Positions 35,011 to 43,425 of a stretch of 46,099 nt of DNA are shown piece after piece; the stretch's first letter is position 1; each line of letters opens with the position of its first letter. The notes below the pieces were generated by a model that saw only the letters and a list, made by a program, of their open reading frames with translations, made no database searches and was not told where the DNA came from. The DNA lies in assembly GCA_016929595.1 (NCBI GenBank), contig JAFGIN010000008.1:1-46099 (forward strand). Reading direction: 5' to 3'. A program made the position numbers and the translations under genes. The DNA is from Chitinispirillaceae bacterium. GTDB taxonomy: Bacteria > Fibrobacterota > Chitinivibrionia > Chitinivibrionales > Chitinispirillaceae.

Positions 35011-36565
35011 AAAAGAGTTTCGGTCATTTCTTGAACAGGGGTTTTCCACTGTGCCTGCTGACGCTGAATTCGTTCGTGGTGTGGCCACCTTCATAACTAC
35101 ACTTGACGAAATGGATACGGATTGCGGGATTCACCATAATATTAGATCGTTTTCCTGGAAAAAATATTTGCCAATTGGACTGGCGGCCCTTTTGTTCCTG
35201 TCCGTTTTTTCTTATGTCACTATCATTAAAATGGCCGGTAATCCGACTGATGAACTGATTGACAAATTGAATGCCGGGTCTGGAGCAGATACCAAGGAAG
35301 TATCCGTTATCAGCAGTATCAACACTGACTTATATTCGACAGGAGATGCAATCAGGATCAGGGAAACGGTAACAAACGACGAAGATAATCAGTTGCTTTT
35401 TTCTATCGGTAAATATGTTACGATACTTCTGTTTGAGAATTCATCCGTCCGTATTCTTGAAGCTGCTGATGATGATTCGCACATACAGTTGCTTTCAGGT
35501 AATATCGCGGTTTCGGTAGTACCCGGCAAAATAGGGAAATTTGAGATTGAGACGAAAGGGGCTTCTTTTACAGTGGTAGGTACATTCTTTTCGGTATCTG
35601 CTGATTCCGGCCGGACTGAGTTAAGAGTATACCGTGGGAAGGTATGTGCCAATGGCAAACGAATGAACAAAAATGTCATTGTCGAAAAAAATCAGCAGTG
35701 GTCTGACAAAAAGGAAATTGTGTCGGATGTCAACATGGATGAACATTCGCTGAGGCTACTTGAGAAAGTTTTTAAGTCGGGTAAGATATCATCTAAAATC
35801 ACTTTGCGTAAAAGCCGGAAAATGTGCGGAACACCAGATAGGAAGAGACGAACTATCACAAAAAAAATGGATGAAAAAAAGGAAAATGCGGTTAATTTGT
35901 TCACATCAATGATTGCAAAAGATATGTATCAAGAGGGGAGTGCTATACTTCGTGGTATCGCTGGAACACCAGATGCTGATACTGTATGTATTCTGGTGTT
36001 GAAACTGGCCGACAGAAAGATTGATCATTTCCGTTTTACTGATGCTCAGACACTGCTGGAGATGGTTATTGATATATTTCCTGAATCCATTTATGCGGAA
36101 AATGCCTATATACGATTATTCAATCTGCATAAAAGTGTAGGAAAGTCATCATCTGAGCAGTTACTGATAATGTGCAAACAATATCTTTCCCGGTTTCCGG
36201 AGGGTAATTTTGTCCGGGAACTGAAATATGAAAAAATCATACTGTTGCAGAAACTCAAGCAGTATCGTGAATGTTACCATGCTATAAGCTTGTATAGAAG
36301 AAAATACCTTAATCATGAAATGGATGATTACCTTTTATATCTTAACGCGACACTGCTGCGCGAACATATCGGCGATAAAAAGAATGCTGTTCAGATGTAC
36401 AGGGAATGTTTTGAGCGGTATCCACAAAGTCGATATGCGGAAGATGCTCTTTACTGGATTATAAAAACCAGTGATGAAACTGACAGAGAAAATTATGCCT
36501 TCTTATACAAAAAGAACTATCCGGAAGGACGATGGATAGCGGAAATTACTTCAGTTTCAAAATAA
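34997..36565 (+). CDS. FecR-domain membrane protein with C-terminal TPR-like repeats
   Basis: I choose ATG at 34997 (522 residues), which overlaps the sigma gene by 14 bases; the earlier in-frame TTG at 34952 has no Shine-Dalgarno support and would overlap by 59. Residues 1-52 are cytoplasmic (possible anti-sigma segment), and one transmembrane helix lies at about 56-78 (PIGLAALLFLSVFSYVTII). A FecR domain follows at about 110-245 (GDAIRIRET; LLSGNIAVSVVPGKIGKFEIETKGASFTVVGTFFSV, in parts). A basic linker (270-300) and TPR/YbgF-like helical repeats (about 305-515: YPQSRYAEDALYWI) follow. It probably senses an envelope signal and gates the sigma factor. The TPR tail on a FecR protein is uncommon. 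Confidence 0.85.
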   Translation: MQRDEKEFRSFLEQGFSTVPADAEFVRGVATFITTLDEMDTDCGIHHNIRSFSWKKYLPIGLAALLFLSVFSYVTIIKMAGNPTDELIDKLNAGSGADTKEVSVISSINTDLYSTGDAIRIRETVTNDEDNQLLFSIGKYVTILLFENSSVRILEAADDDSHIQLLSGNIAVSVVPGKIGKFEIETKGASFTVVGTFFSVSADSGRTELRVYRGKVCANGKRMNKNVIVEKNQQWSDKKEIVSDVNMDEHSLRLLEKVFKSGKISSKITLRKSRKMCGTPDRKRRTITKKMDEKKENAVNLFTSMIAKDMYQEGSAILRGIAGTPDADTVCILVLKLADRKIDHFRFTDAQTLLEMVIDIFPESIYAENAYIRLFNLHKSVGKSSSEQLLIMCKQYLSRFPEGNFVRELKYEKIILLQKLKQYRECYHAISLYRRKYLNHEMDDYLLYLNATLLREHIGDKKNAVQMYRECFERYPQSRYAEDALYWIIKTSDETDRENYAFLYKKNYPEGRWIAEITSVSK

Positions 36566-36587
36566 TCCTGGTATCTATTCAGGTTCT

Positions 36588-36824
36588 TTGTGTGGCGGGA
36601 CTATGATGGTTCGACCAGGCTCACCAACCAAGATTATCTCTTTTATCAAAGAAGATATGACAATTAAGAAGATACTTGAACATTGCGGTAAGTGGAAAGA
36701 GCCGATCCCTGGACCACCACCTCAAATAGTTATTGAACCTGCCGCAGTAGCCGAAGATGTTACTTTAGATTATGATTTCCCATTCGACAATCTCAGTGCA
36801 TGCTTCGAACAGAACTGCGTTTAA
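36588..36824 (+). pseudogene. C-terminal remnant of an IS91-family-like transposase
   Basis: The 78-codon frame encodes a tail resembling that of Y2 (IS91-type) transposases: CGGTM, then KIISFIKED, then IKKILEHCGKW followed by a Pro-rich linker (EPIPGPPPQ) and DYDFPFD. The frame has only a TTG near its start. It stays open upstream into the end of the FecR gene without any catalytic HUH or Tyr motif, so it is a fragment rather than a gene. It ends 86 bp before the right copy of the dispersed repeat. Assignment is by motif pattern; no search was possible. Confidence 0.55.
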
Positions 36825-36909
36825 AGTGTGTTTTTAAAATTTGTTACAATAGTCACTGGGTGTTTATTGTCTTAGCCCAAATAAATGTGCCTGTTTTATA
36901 GGACAATTT

Positions 36910-37035
36910 GATAACGCCATTAACAAAAATAGTGCTTATTTTCTCGAAAATTCATCAAAATAATTGTATCAGCATAATGCAAGCACTATTTTAAACTCGG
37001 AAGTAAAAAGTATCAAATTGCCTGTCAGCTAATAC
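36910..37035 (+). repeat. Right copy of the ~126-bp dispersed direct repeat
   Basis: It matches 27168-27295 in the same orientation (about 79% over the main 114 bases). It lies between the transposase remnant and the sugar-isomerase-like gene. Its position suggests a degenerate insertion-element end. The rest of the 283-bp gap shows no gene. Confidence 0.75.
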
Positions 37036-37107
37036 CAGTTTGTCGTGATTCAGATCGCGTCAGGAAACCATCTGATTCACATAACAATAAACAGAAGGAG
37101 ATTCTGT

Positions 37108-38661
37108 ATGGGATTCAACATCAAAAAATCCATCAATGTAAAACTCAATGTCAGACCTGTTCTGGTTGACCTGGTCCACGATTACGTGTTCGAGGGTCCA
37201 TGCCGTTTTCGCAAGGGCGAACAGTTGGAACATGATTTCGATGTAAAATCATACGCCGAATTGTACAAGATGTTCGTAAAGGATGTCAGGGAAAAGCTAT
37301 CAGAAGAATACTTCACTATTCTTGAACCAAAGCATATTTCATGGAACGAGAGTTTTATCATTGAAGAAAGCCAGCTCAATGACATGGCAGAGGATATCGC
37401 AAATGTAGATGTGTTCCTCATCCAGGCGCCGGGCGTGGGAGATTTCGTGATCGAATTCGCCTTGAAATTCAAAAAGCCAATGATCGTACTCGGCTTCTGC
37501 CTCAACACTATGACTACGGCAGCATTGACGGCCAGGGGCCTTGACGCGTTCCCCTGCGAGACTCTGGACGATGCTGTTGAGACAATGAAAATCATGCGGG
37601 TCAAAAAATCTCTTGCCGAAACGAAAGTTCTGGCTCTTACGCGTATAAATTCCAATAATGCGCCCGGAATCTACGATTCTTTTTTAAGTCTCAATGACGT
37701 TACGACAAAATTAGGCTCCCGATTCAGGTTCGTCAATATTCATGAATTCATGGACCAGACTCATAACATCCCTGCAGATGCAAATCCTACGACACCGGGA
37801 AAACATGAATCCAATATCAATGACGAAGATGAAAAGGAAATCGAAAAAATGGTGGATACGTTCATCAAAGATGCCGCCGAAAACCACATGGAGCGCGAAA
37901 ATATCGTACCGTCAATGAGAGCCCATTATCTCATAAACAAGCTGATGGACAAGATGGGCTGCAACGCGTTCACCGCCCCGTGTTTTGACATCTGTGCATC
38001 AAGAAGGTTCAATGAAGAAAGGTTTACCTTTTGCCTGAACCATTCCTTGAACAATGAAAACGGAATCCCGTCGGCCTGCGAGTACGATATGTGTGCCCTG
38101 TTTGCAATGATAATCCTCATGAATACCGCCAAATCGGCTCCATACATGGGTAACACCATACCCAATCCCATAAAAACCGGTTCATTGGCAGCAATGACAG
38201 AGCATGGCCTTGGCCTTCTTAATTCGGAGGGGGTCTTCGCCCTTGAAAAGGAACTTGAAGGAATGGACAACCTTGTTTTCACCTTTCACGCCGTACCAAA
38301 CCGCAAGCTTAAAGGATTCAACCATACCCCCGCTCCCTACGGCATACAGTCTTTCACGCACAGCGGATGGGGAGCCACCATTCGCTACGACTTTTCTAAA
38401 GATATAGGCCAGAAAATCACCATGTGCCGGTTTGATCCTACATGTTCAAAGCTTTTTGTGGCCTGCGGCACTATCGTGGGCGGTATAGGCTACAGTGACA
38501 AGAACTGCAGCGAAGGGGTCATCTTCCAGGTTGCCGATTCAAAGGATTTCTTTGAAAAAATAAGTCTTTTCGGAAATCATCATCCCCTTGTGTACGGTGA
38601 TTATTTCAAACAGCTGGTCAAAGTGGGAAAGATGTTGAAAGTTGAAATAGTTACCTCTTGA
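37108..38661 (+). CDS. L-fucose/arabinose isomerase-fold family protein
   Basis: I choose ATG at 37108 (517 residues), preceded by GAAGGAG; the upstream in-frame start at 37045 lacks a site. No signal peptide is present. The layout recalls the fucose/arabinose isomerase-like family: an N-terminal Rossmann-like domain with ANVDVFLIQAPGVGDFVIEF and PMIVLGFCLN, a middle part with the conserved acid PSACEYDMCALFAM, and a C-terminal beta domain (FDPTCSKLFVACGTIVGG). The EYD acid and a preceding Glu may bind Mn2+ as in the isomerases. The substrate is not deducible. It is richer in G+C and uses codons such as GCC, CTC and GGC more than its neighbours, which points to transfer. Membership is inferred from motifs only. 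Confidence 0.6.
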   Translation: MGFNIKKSINVKLNVRPVLVDLVHDYVFEGPCRFRKGEQLEHDFDVKSYAELYKMFVKDVREKLSEEYFTILEPKHISWNESFIIEESQLNDMAEDIANVDVFLIQAPGVGDFVIEFALKFKKPMIVLGFCLNTMTTAALTARGLDAFPCETLDDAVETMKIMRVKKSLAETKVLALTRINSNNAPGIYDSFLSLNDVTTKLGSRFRFVNIHEFMDQTHNIPADANPTTPGKHESNINDEDEKEIEKMVDTFIKDAAENHMERENIVPSMRAHYLINKLMDKMGCNAFTAPCFDICASRRFNEERFTFCLNHSLNNENGIPSACEYDMCALFAMIILMNTAKSAPYMGNTIPNPIKTGSLAAMTEHGLGLLNSEGVFALEKELEGMDNLVFTFHAVPNRKLKGFNHTPAPYGIQSFTHSGWGATIRYDFSKDIGQKITMCRFDPTCSKLFVACGTIVGGIGYSDKNCSEGVIFQVADSKDFFEKISLFGNHHPLVYGDYFKQLVKVGKMLKVEIVTS

Positions 38662-38834
38662 CGGGCGATTGTACTATAACAGCAAATCATAACTGGCAAT
38701 TACCGCACCAATATACAGTGGTTTCTGGCAGGAGCATGGGATAACTGGTAATGCCTCGACATAAACCAAAATCGGTCGGTTAATTGACTATGAAATATAC
38801 CGCGATTTTGAGCGGTACGGCGGTGAAGATTGTA

Positions 38835-38884
38835 CAGGTTATATCTGCAAAGCGATATAACCTGCCGAAGTCATCCCGCTTCGG
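38835..38884. other. Two adjacent perfect hairpins between convergent genes
   Basis: CAGGTTATATC (38835-38845) and GATATAACCTG (38854-38864) form an 11-bp stem with an 8-nt loop. CCGAAG (38865-38870) and CTTCGG (38879-38884) form a second stem immediately after it. They lie in the 324-bp gap between the isomerase-like gene and the GH26 gene, where I see no gene. No T run follows, so they may be mRNA 3' stabilisers, a weak terminator or the remnant of a mobile-element end. Confidence 0.6.
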
Positions 38885-38985
38885 AATAAACAACCTGAAC
38901 TTCGTAATGCCTATGGCGCGCAAAGCAGATCGCGTCAAGATCTTAGAAGCACCGACCCCATTATTTTTATTTACACACATAGGAA

Positions 38986-40242
38986 TCAGTTAAATACAAT
39001 TTTTTTATTAAGTAGCTTAATTGAGGAATTCTTTACTACTATAATATAACTTCCCTTAGCAGCAACTGAACTGATCGGCAAAGCCGATGATCCAGACACT
39101 ACCTTTCTGTAAATTAGCTTGCCATTAAGATCGAAAAGACTTAAAGTATAGTTGCTTTTTTGTGCAGTTCCATCAATCGATACCTTATTTCTATTAAAAG
39201 TAACATTCGATCCGGTAATCTGTGAAACACTCTTTGTAGCAACTGCTGGACCGTATTCAGCCATAATATTTGGGACTTCATCACGGGTAATCACAAGATC
39301 ATGAGCATAAACTGATTTCAAATAATTTTTGTCTACCCCAAATATATGCTCTGTATGCCATACCATAAACCATGACCACATTGCATCCTTACTCTTGCAC
39401 AAGTCAGGATTTGGTGGTGTACCACATTCATGGTAAACTATCGGCATAGTACTTCCATGAATGGCTTTAACTGCCTTATACATACTTTCATGTGCAGAAT
39501 TATCTCCATACGTATCTGTTCCAACAAGATCATAATATCCTGTTCCTGGATTATACCCATTATCAGCACTGCCATCGTATCCCAGAAACCAGATCAGATT
39601 ATTTAAACCTTTGGTTTTTGTATAGTAGTCAAACATGAATTTCCATAATTTTTTAAAACCCTCACCACCATTCATATCCCACCAAAACCAGCCTCCACTG
39701 CACTCATGCATCGGCCTCCAGATAACCGGTACGTTGGCCTTTTTCAGTTTCAGCAGATGCGCAGCAATTCTATCCAGGTCAAGCATCATCTCCCTATTCT
39801 CATTAGTCCCGACTGTAAGGCACTTGTCAACATAACCCGCAGCCAGGGGCTTACCGTTATTTTTACTCGCTTCATAGCCTTCCCCAACTGTCGGAGCACC
39901 CCAATGCCACATTATTGTTGGAATCCCACCAGCTTTCCACCAATCAATCGCATCCTGTATTTCATTGTTATTTGCACTTTCATTTATAAGGTCCTGACCA
40001 CGAATTGCAGGATATTTCCCAGTCGTCTGGTACACATATTCCGTTTCATCAATCTTAGCCCATGGTGCATACATCTGACCAGATAAAATCTTTTTACCAT
40101 ACATGTCATAAATGTAATTTAGAAGGGCCTGAGCTTCCGGTGATGCATCAGGTATAACTGGCACAGCTGCATAGGTTGATATTAAAAAGAACATTATTCC
40201 ACCTATCAGGCTCCTAACAATATTAAACCGTTTAGTCGACAT
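38986..40242 (-). CDS. GH26 beta-mannanase with type-IX-like CTD
   Basis: The 418-residue secreted enzyme has a signal peptide (about 1-26). The GH26 TIM barrel (about 30-335) has acid/base Glu180 in WRPMHECSGGWFWW and nucleophile Glu272 in PIVYHECG, plus IMWHWGAP, all typical of the family, which hydrolyses beta-1,4-mannan or mixed glucomannan. The last 75 residues (VSIDGTA..LSLFDLNGKLIYRKV...AAKGSYIIVVKN) form a sorting-type C-terminal domain, so the enzyme is probably surface-bound or secreted by a type IX-like system. It lies 29 bp downstream of the CE1 esterase and probably shares its transcript. Confidence 0.95.
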   Translation of the reverse strand: MSTKRFNIVRSLIGGIMFFLISTYAAVPVIPDASPEAQALLNYIYDMYGKKILSGQMYAPWAKIDETEYVYQTTGKYPAIRGQDLINESANNNEIQDAIDWWKAGGIPTIMWHWGAPTVGEGYEASKNNGKPLAAGYVDKCLTVGTNENREMMLDLDRIAAHLLKLKKANVPVIWRPMHECSGGWFWWDMNGGEGFKKLWKFMFDYYTKTKGLNNLIWFLGYDGSADNGYNPGTGYYDLVGTDTYGDNSAHESMYKAVKAIHGSTMPIVYHECGTPPNPDLCKSKDAMWSWFMVWHTEHIFGVDKNYLKSVYAHDLVITRDEVPNIMAEYGPAVATKSVSQITGSNVTFNRNKVSIDGTAQKSNYTLSLFDLNGKLIYRKVVSGSSALPISSVAAKGSYIIVVKNSSIKLLNKKIVFN

Positions 40243-40271
40243 AGGAATCTCCTTTTTGAAGGTAAATTGTA

Positions 40272-41324
40272 CTATTTAAGAATTTTTTGAATTATTACTA
40301 ACCTTCCATCGATACGGAACAGGCTGGATATCTTTGCATTAGGCGCCATGCGTTGCACCATCAACCGCTCACTCCCGGATTTGAACACGAGCTGAGTCTG
40401 CGACACGAGTCGAGTCTTCAGTGAATTCCCGTTCAGGCCATCACGAGACAAGGTGATTCCTGTCGCAGTGCTGGTGAAAATATGCGGAACAAAATTATAG
40501 AAACAGCGATTGAAACAATTCCAGTCATGACCTAATCCCTGTTCATACTGGAAGGTATGGGTGATACCCTTGCTGTCGAAGAACGCATGGTACTGGTCGG
40601 CTGAACCTTTCGTAAGGTTGTCCGCGGTTCCTACCCCGATAAAGATGTAGCGCATTTTCTCCTTTATTACTGACGGATCCGGAACATTCTTTTCGGGCGC
40701 ATTTGGTATAGCGGGTGCAAATGCCCCTATCCAGTTGAAGACGTCGGTATTCGTCAGCCCGAAATTTAGCGTCTGCCCTCCTCCCATTGACAAACCGCCG
40801 ATGGCGCGACTGAGGGGGTCGGTCAAGGTGGAATACGTTTTGTCAATGTACGGAATCAAGTCTTTCAAAAGCAAATCTCCGAATTTTGCAAAGTTGCTCA
40901 TAGTACCATTATCACCCACAGCGTTATCAGGGAAAACCACTATCATGGGGACGATCTTTTTATCCGCCAGATAGTTATCCAGGATGTTATTTGCTTTCCC
41001 ACTGGACCCGTTGGTCCATGAGGGATGGTCATCGCCGAGGCCATGGAGTATGTAAAGAACCGGATACTTCTTATCGGTAGAATATCCCGGCGGAAGCCAT
41101 ATCGAATACAATTGTTGCCCGTTATTCCGGGTCGGATAGGATAGAGACTTTTTCACCTCCCCTTGCGGCACATTCTTTACCGCATCCCATCCGTTCGGGG
41201 GAACGGGTAGATTCGCGTTACCGGAAGAACCGGTGGTTGCCGGATAAACAGGTTTAGAATAAATTGCGACCAATACAAAACAGACAAACATGTATACTAT
41301 TCTTGTAAATGGTACTTTAAACAT
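40272..41324 (-). CDS. CE1-type esterase (feruloyl/acetyl esterase-like), secreted
   Basis: I choose ATG at 41324 (350 residues) because AAAGGAGAAAAA directly precedes it; the reading from 41342 only adds six residues. A signal peptide (about 1-30) is followed by an alpha/beta-hydrolase of the esterase D/CE1 group: LYILHGLGDDHPSW oxyanion region, nucleophile Ser179 in GGLSMGG, and probable Asp235 (VGTADN) and His266 (GLGHDW). The enzyme would remove acetyl or feruloyl groups from hemicellulose and so help the neighbouring mannanase. The C-terminal 60 residues resemble a shortened sorting domain (SSLFRIDGRLVIIQK). Substrate choice between acetyl and feruloyl cannot be made from sequence alone. 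Confidence 0.88.
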   Translation of the reverse strand: MFKVPFTRIVYMFVCFVLVAIYSKPVYPATTGSSGNANLPVPPNGWDAVKNVPQGEVKKSLSYPTRNNGQQLYSIWLPPGYSTDKKYPVLYILHGLGDDHPSWTNGSSGKANNILDNYLADKKIVPMIVVFPDNAVGDNGTMSNFAKFGDLLLKDLIPYIDKTYSTLTDPLSRAIGGLSMGGGQTLNFGLTNTDVFNWIGAFAPAIPNAPEKNVPDPSVIKEKMRYIFIGVGTADNLTKGSADQYHAFFDSKGITHTFQYEQGLGHDWNCFNRCFYNFVPHIFTSTATGITLSRDGLNGNSLKTRLVSQTQLVFKSGSERLMVQRMAPNAKISSLFRIDGRLVIIQKILK

Positions 41325-41365
41325 TTTTTCTCCTTTAAACATTGAAGTTCTAACCTATTAATTAT

Positions 41366-41800
41366 TTATTCGTCCCTGTTAACCACTTTAAAAAATTCCA
41401 TACCCTTTGGAGAAACAAATTGGACAACAACAAATCCTTTTGTATCGATTATCGTATTTGAACCTGCTGAGAGGGTTACCTTTTTTAGGACATTTCCATT
41501 AAGTGCAACAATAGTAGCAATTCCATCACAAGCCGAGCGAATGTTAATCTTACCGTTTACGGAGACAACTTTTATTTTATGCATTGGACCGGAAGAAGAT
41601 TCGTGATATTCATCATTGCTTGCTATTGTTGAATACAAATGACTCATTTTTTCAAACCAGAGCCTCTGAATACTTGCAGCGCCGGCCGCATTGGGATGAA
41701 CACCATCACTGTTTTACCTCTGGAAATGATTGAATTGGGTATCATTGCTGAAACAGCTATGCAATTCACACAAATAAATATCAGCATGGATTCTAATTTG
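41366..41800 (-). pseudogene. Broken SGNH/GDSL esterase with type-IX-like CTD
   Basis: One minus-strand frame runs from 41800 to 41366 with an in-frame TAA at 41716-41714. Before the stop it reads IHADIYLCEL..., which resembles an SGNH-hydrolase strand. Right after it comes NSDGVHPNAAGAASIQRLW, the family's block V with the Asp-His dyad. The remaining 80 codons form a sorting-type CTD (KIKVVSVNGKINIRSACDG; GMEFFKVV). The N-terminal half with the catalytic Ser is missing and another stop closes the frame at 41801, so the gene is truncated and interrupted. It is the relic of a third carbohydrate esterase in this block. Confidence 0.7.
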
Positions 41801-42165
41801 TTATATTCCCTGTTCATACAAGTCCCCTTCAAGGTCTTTTTTTAAAAATGACACAACAGATAAATATCTGTTAACAAAATACCGTTTTTTAAATTCTTCT
41901 GCACTCAGTTCTGTATCCAATATTGGCAATTCCGTTGAACTTGTGTTCAACGATTGTAGCAGAAATGTTGGTTATTCTTCTTAAAATTTGAGGAATTTTT
42001 TGATATCGTAACTGTATGAAACTTTTTATGGGAAAATAAAGTTCAACACTAACTTGAAATCACGGGTTAAGTTACGCTCGGGAAAAAACATTAATTTACA
42101 TTAGGTGGTAGCCATGCTAAAAAGTGAAAACTACTTAACACGTACAACTTTTAGCCTGCTTCATT
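41801..42165. other. Intergenic region with operator-like sites
   Basis: I see no gene here. It holds a 20-bp palindrome (41933-41952) and a further half-site GTTCAAC at 42041-42047 that is followed by TTGAA, giving TTCAA-N8-TTGAA. The region lies upstream of the esterase/mannanase genes on the minus strand. Confidence 0.5.
41933..41952. promoter_or_regulatory. Palindromic operator candidate, site 1
   Basis: CGTTGAAC-TTGT-GTTCAACG is a perfect 8-bp inverted repeat with a 4-nt spacer. It is almost identical to the palindrome at 44380-44399 (same seven inner arm bases, same spacer length, spacer ending GT). Two matching sites bracketing one operon suggest binding of the same dimeric regulator, probably the TIGR02147 protein encoded at 43422. 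Confidence 0.6.
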
Positions 42166-43425
42166 TTATTTCAATGCGTTTAATCCAATGTTTTCAAGAT
42201 AAAAATCATCAATGATAAACCGCAGTGTATCGCCTCGAGTGTTGGTTTGTGTTGAAAATTCAAATTCGATATCGATTAAATTTCTTGCATCATTTGCCCA
42301 TATATACTGATCTGGTGACTGGATATTCGGGACAATATGCAATGAATCAACCGATATACGATAATCGCGGAGTGTATCTGTTAAAGACAGCAGATAGGTG
42401 TAATTAGACAAGCCCTTTGTTGCAGAGATAAGATTCTGTGTCTCAAAACGCACCCAGACGATTCCTTTGCCTTTTGCTCTAAAAGAAAAACCAGTCATAG
42501 CAGATATATCAACCCCTGCGGGATTTATGCCAGTCATCGATACTCCAGCTACTGCATAGGGTGCATTTGCCTTATCTAGTACAGCTGCAAACTGCATTGC
42601 TGTTCCACCATTATCAATAGGTACAGCAGCGATCGATACGTAACTTTGACTATTTGTACCTTGAGTAGTTTCTATTTTATCAATAATTTTATTGTAAAAA
42701 CAAGATCCATTATCAGAGACTGCATACCAGCTTAAATTCGGAATTAATTTTCCAATAGCTGTTGTATTTACGCCATTTTCGAAGTCGTCTATAAGAAGGT
42801 GATTTATAGAACCACTCAGTGTTGTATCAATCGTGGTTTTCCCAGGTTTCAAAGTTATTCCACCGCATATACCGATTTCTAGTGACACCTGATTGAAGGT
42901 TTTGCCGATAACAGTATACGCTTCCGGAGCAACTTTACTAAAGATAAACCCGTTAGACAAAACCGCCGCCCTGTAGTTAGAACCCGATAATAATAGCTCT
43001 TTTATACTATCGTTTTGCCCTTCAAATTTCCCACTATACATTGAATATGTATTCAACCTGAATGTATCATCCTTGATTGATTCAGTAGTAATTGATCTCA
43101 CTAAAGAGCCTTCTTGATTATGATCAATCTGAATGTTATAGGACTTGCTTTTATCCTGAAGAGAAAATTTTATATGACCTTGCGAATCCGCAACTGTTTG
43201 CTGAACAACCACAGAAGACCCACTCTTAATACTATCAAGCCACCCATTTGCATCTATTACTTGCACCAATGCACCTCTTGCTGGTGTTCCATCCGAAAGA
43301 CATGCAAGTGCATTTACAGTCTCTGTACCACTGCCTCCCCCATCTGAAACGGGTTCAAGACCACAGGAGAGGAATACTAACATCAATTGAGTTATTAATA
43401 GTAATGCATTTATTATCTGCATCAC
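42166..43425 (-). CDS. Surface lipoprotein with C-terminal CBM11/CIA30-like domain
   Basis: The 419-residue protein has a lipoprotein signal (LMLVFLSCG, Cys22) and the linker SDGGGSGTET. Two small beta domains resembling carboxypeptidase-regulatory modules (about 37-120 and 120-205; CLSDGTPARGALVQVIDANG) follow. A C-terminal beta-sandwich (about 215-415) has LLIDDFENG, FSFRAKGKGIVWVRFET and FIIDDFYLENIGL, a pattern seen in CBM11 and CIA30-type carbohydrate-binding domains. It likely binds glycan at the cell surface. It overlaps the TIGR02147 gene by ATGA and shares its leader and linker style with the lipoprotein at 17396. Confidence 0.82.
   Translation of the reverse strand: MMQIINALLLITQLMLVFLSCGLEPVSDGGGSGTETVNALACLSDGTPARGALVQVIDANGWLDSIKSGSSVVVQQTVADSQGHIKFSLQDKSKSYNIQIDHNQEGSLVRSITTESIKDDTFRLNTYSMYSGKFEGQNDSIKELLLSGSNYRAAVLSNGFIFSKVAPEAYTVIGKTFNQVSLEIGICGGITLKPGKTTIDTTLSGSINHLLIDDFENGVNTTAIGKLIPNLSWYAVSDNGSCFYNKIIDKIETTQGTNSQSYVSIAAVPIDNGGTAMQFAAVLDKANAPYAVAGVSMTGINPAGVDISAMTGFSFRAKGKGIVWVRFETQNLISATKGLSNYTYLLSLTDTLRDYRISVDSLHIVPNIQSPDQYIWANDARNLIDIEFEFSTQTNTRGDTLRFIIDDFYLENIGLNALK

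Noticed and set aside
37182-37655. Minus-strand ORF of 157 codons
   Set aside because: It lies wholly antisense to the sugar-isomerase-like gene, whose frame has a ribosome-binding site and domain-like motifs.
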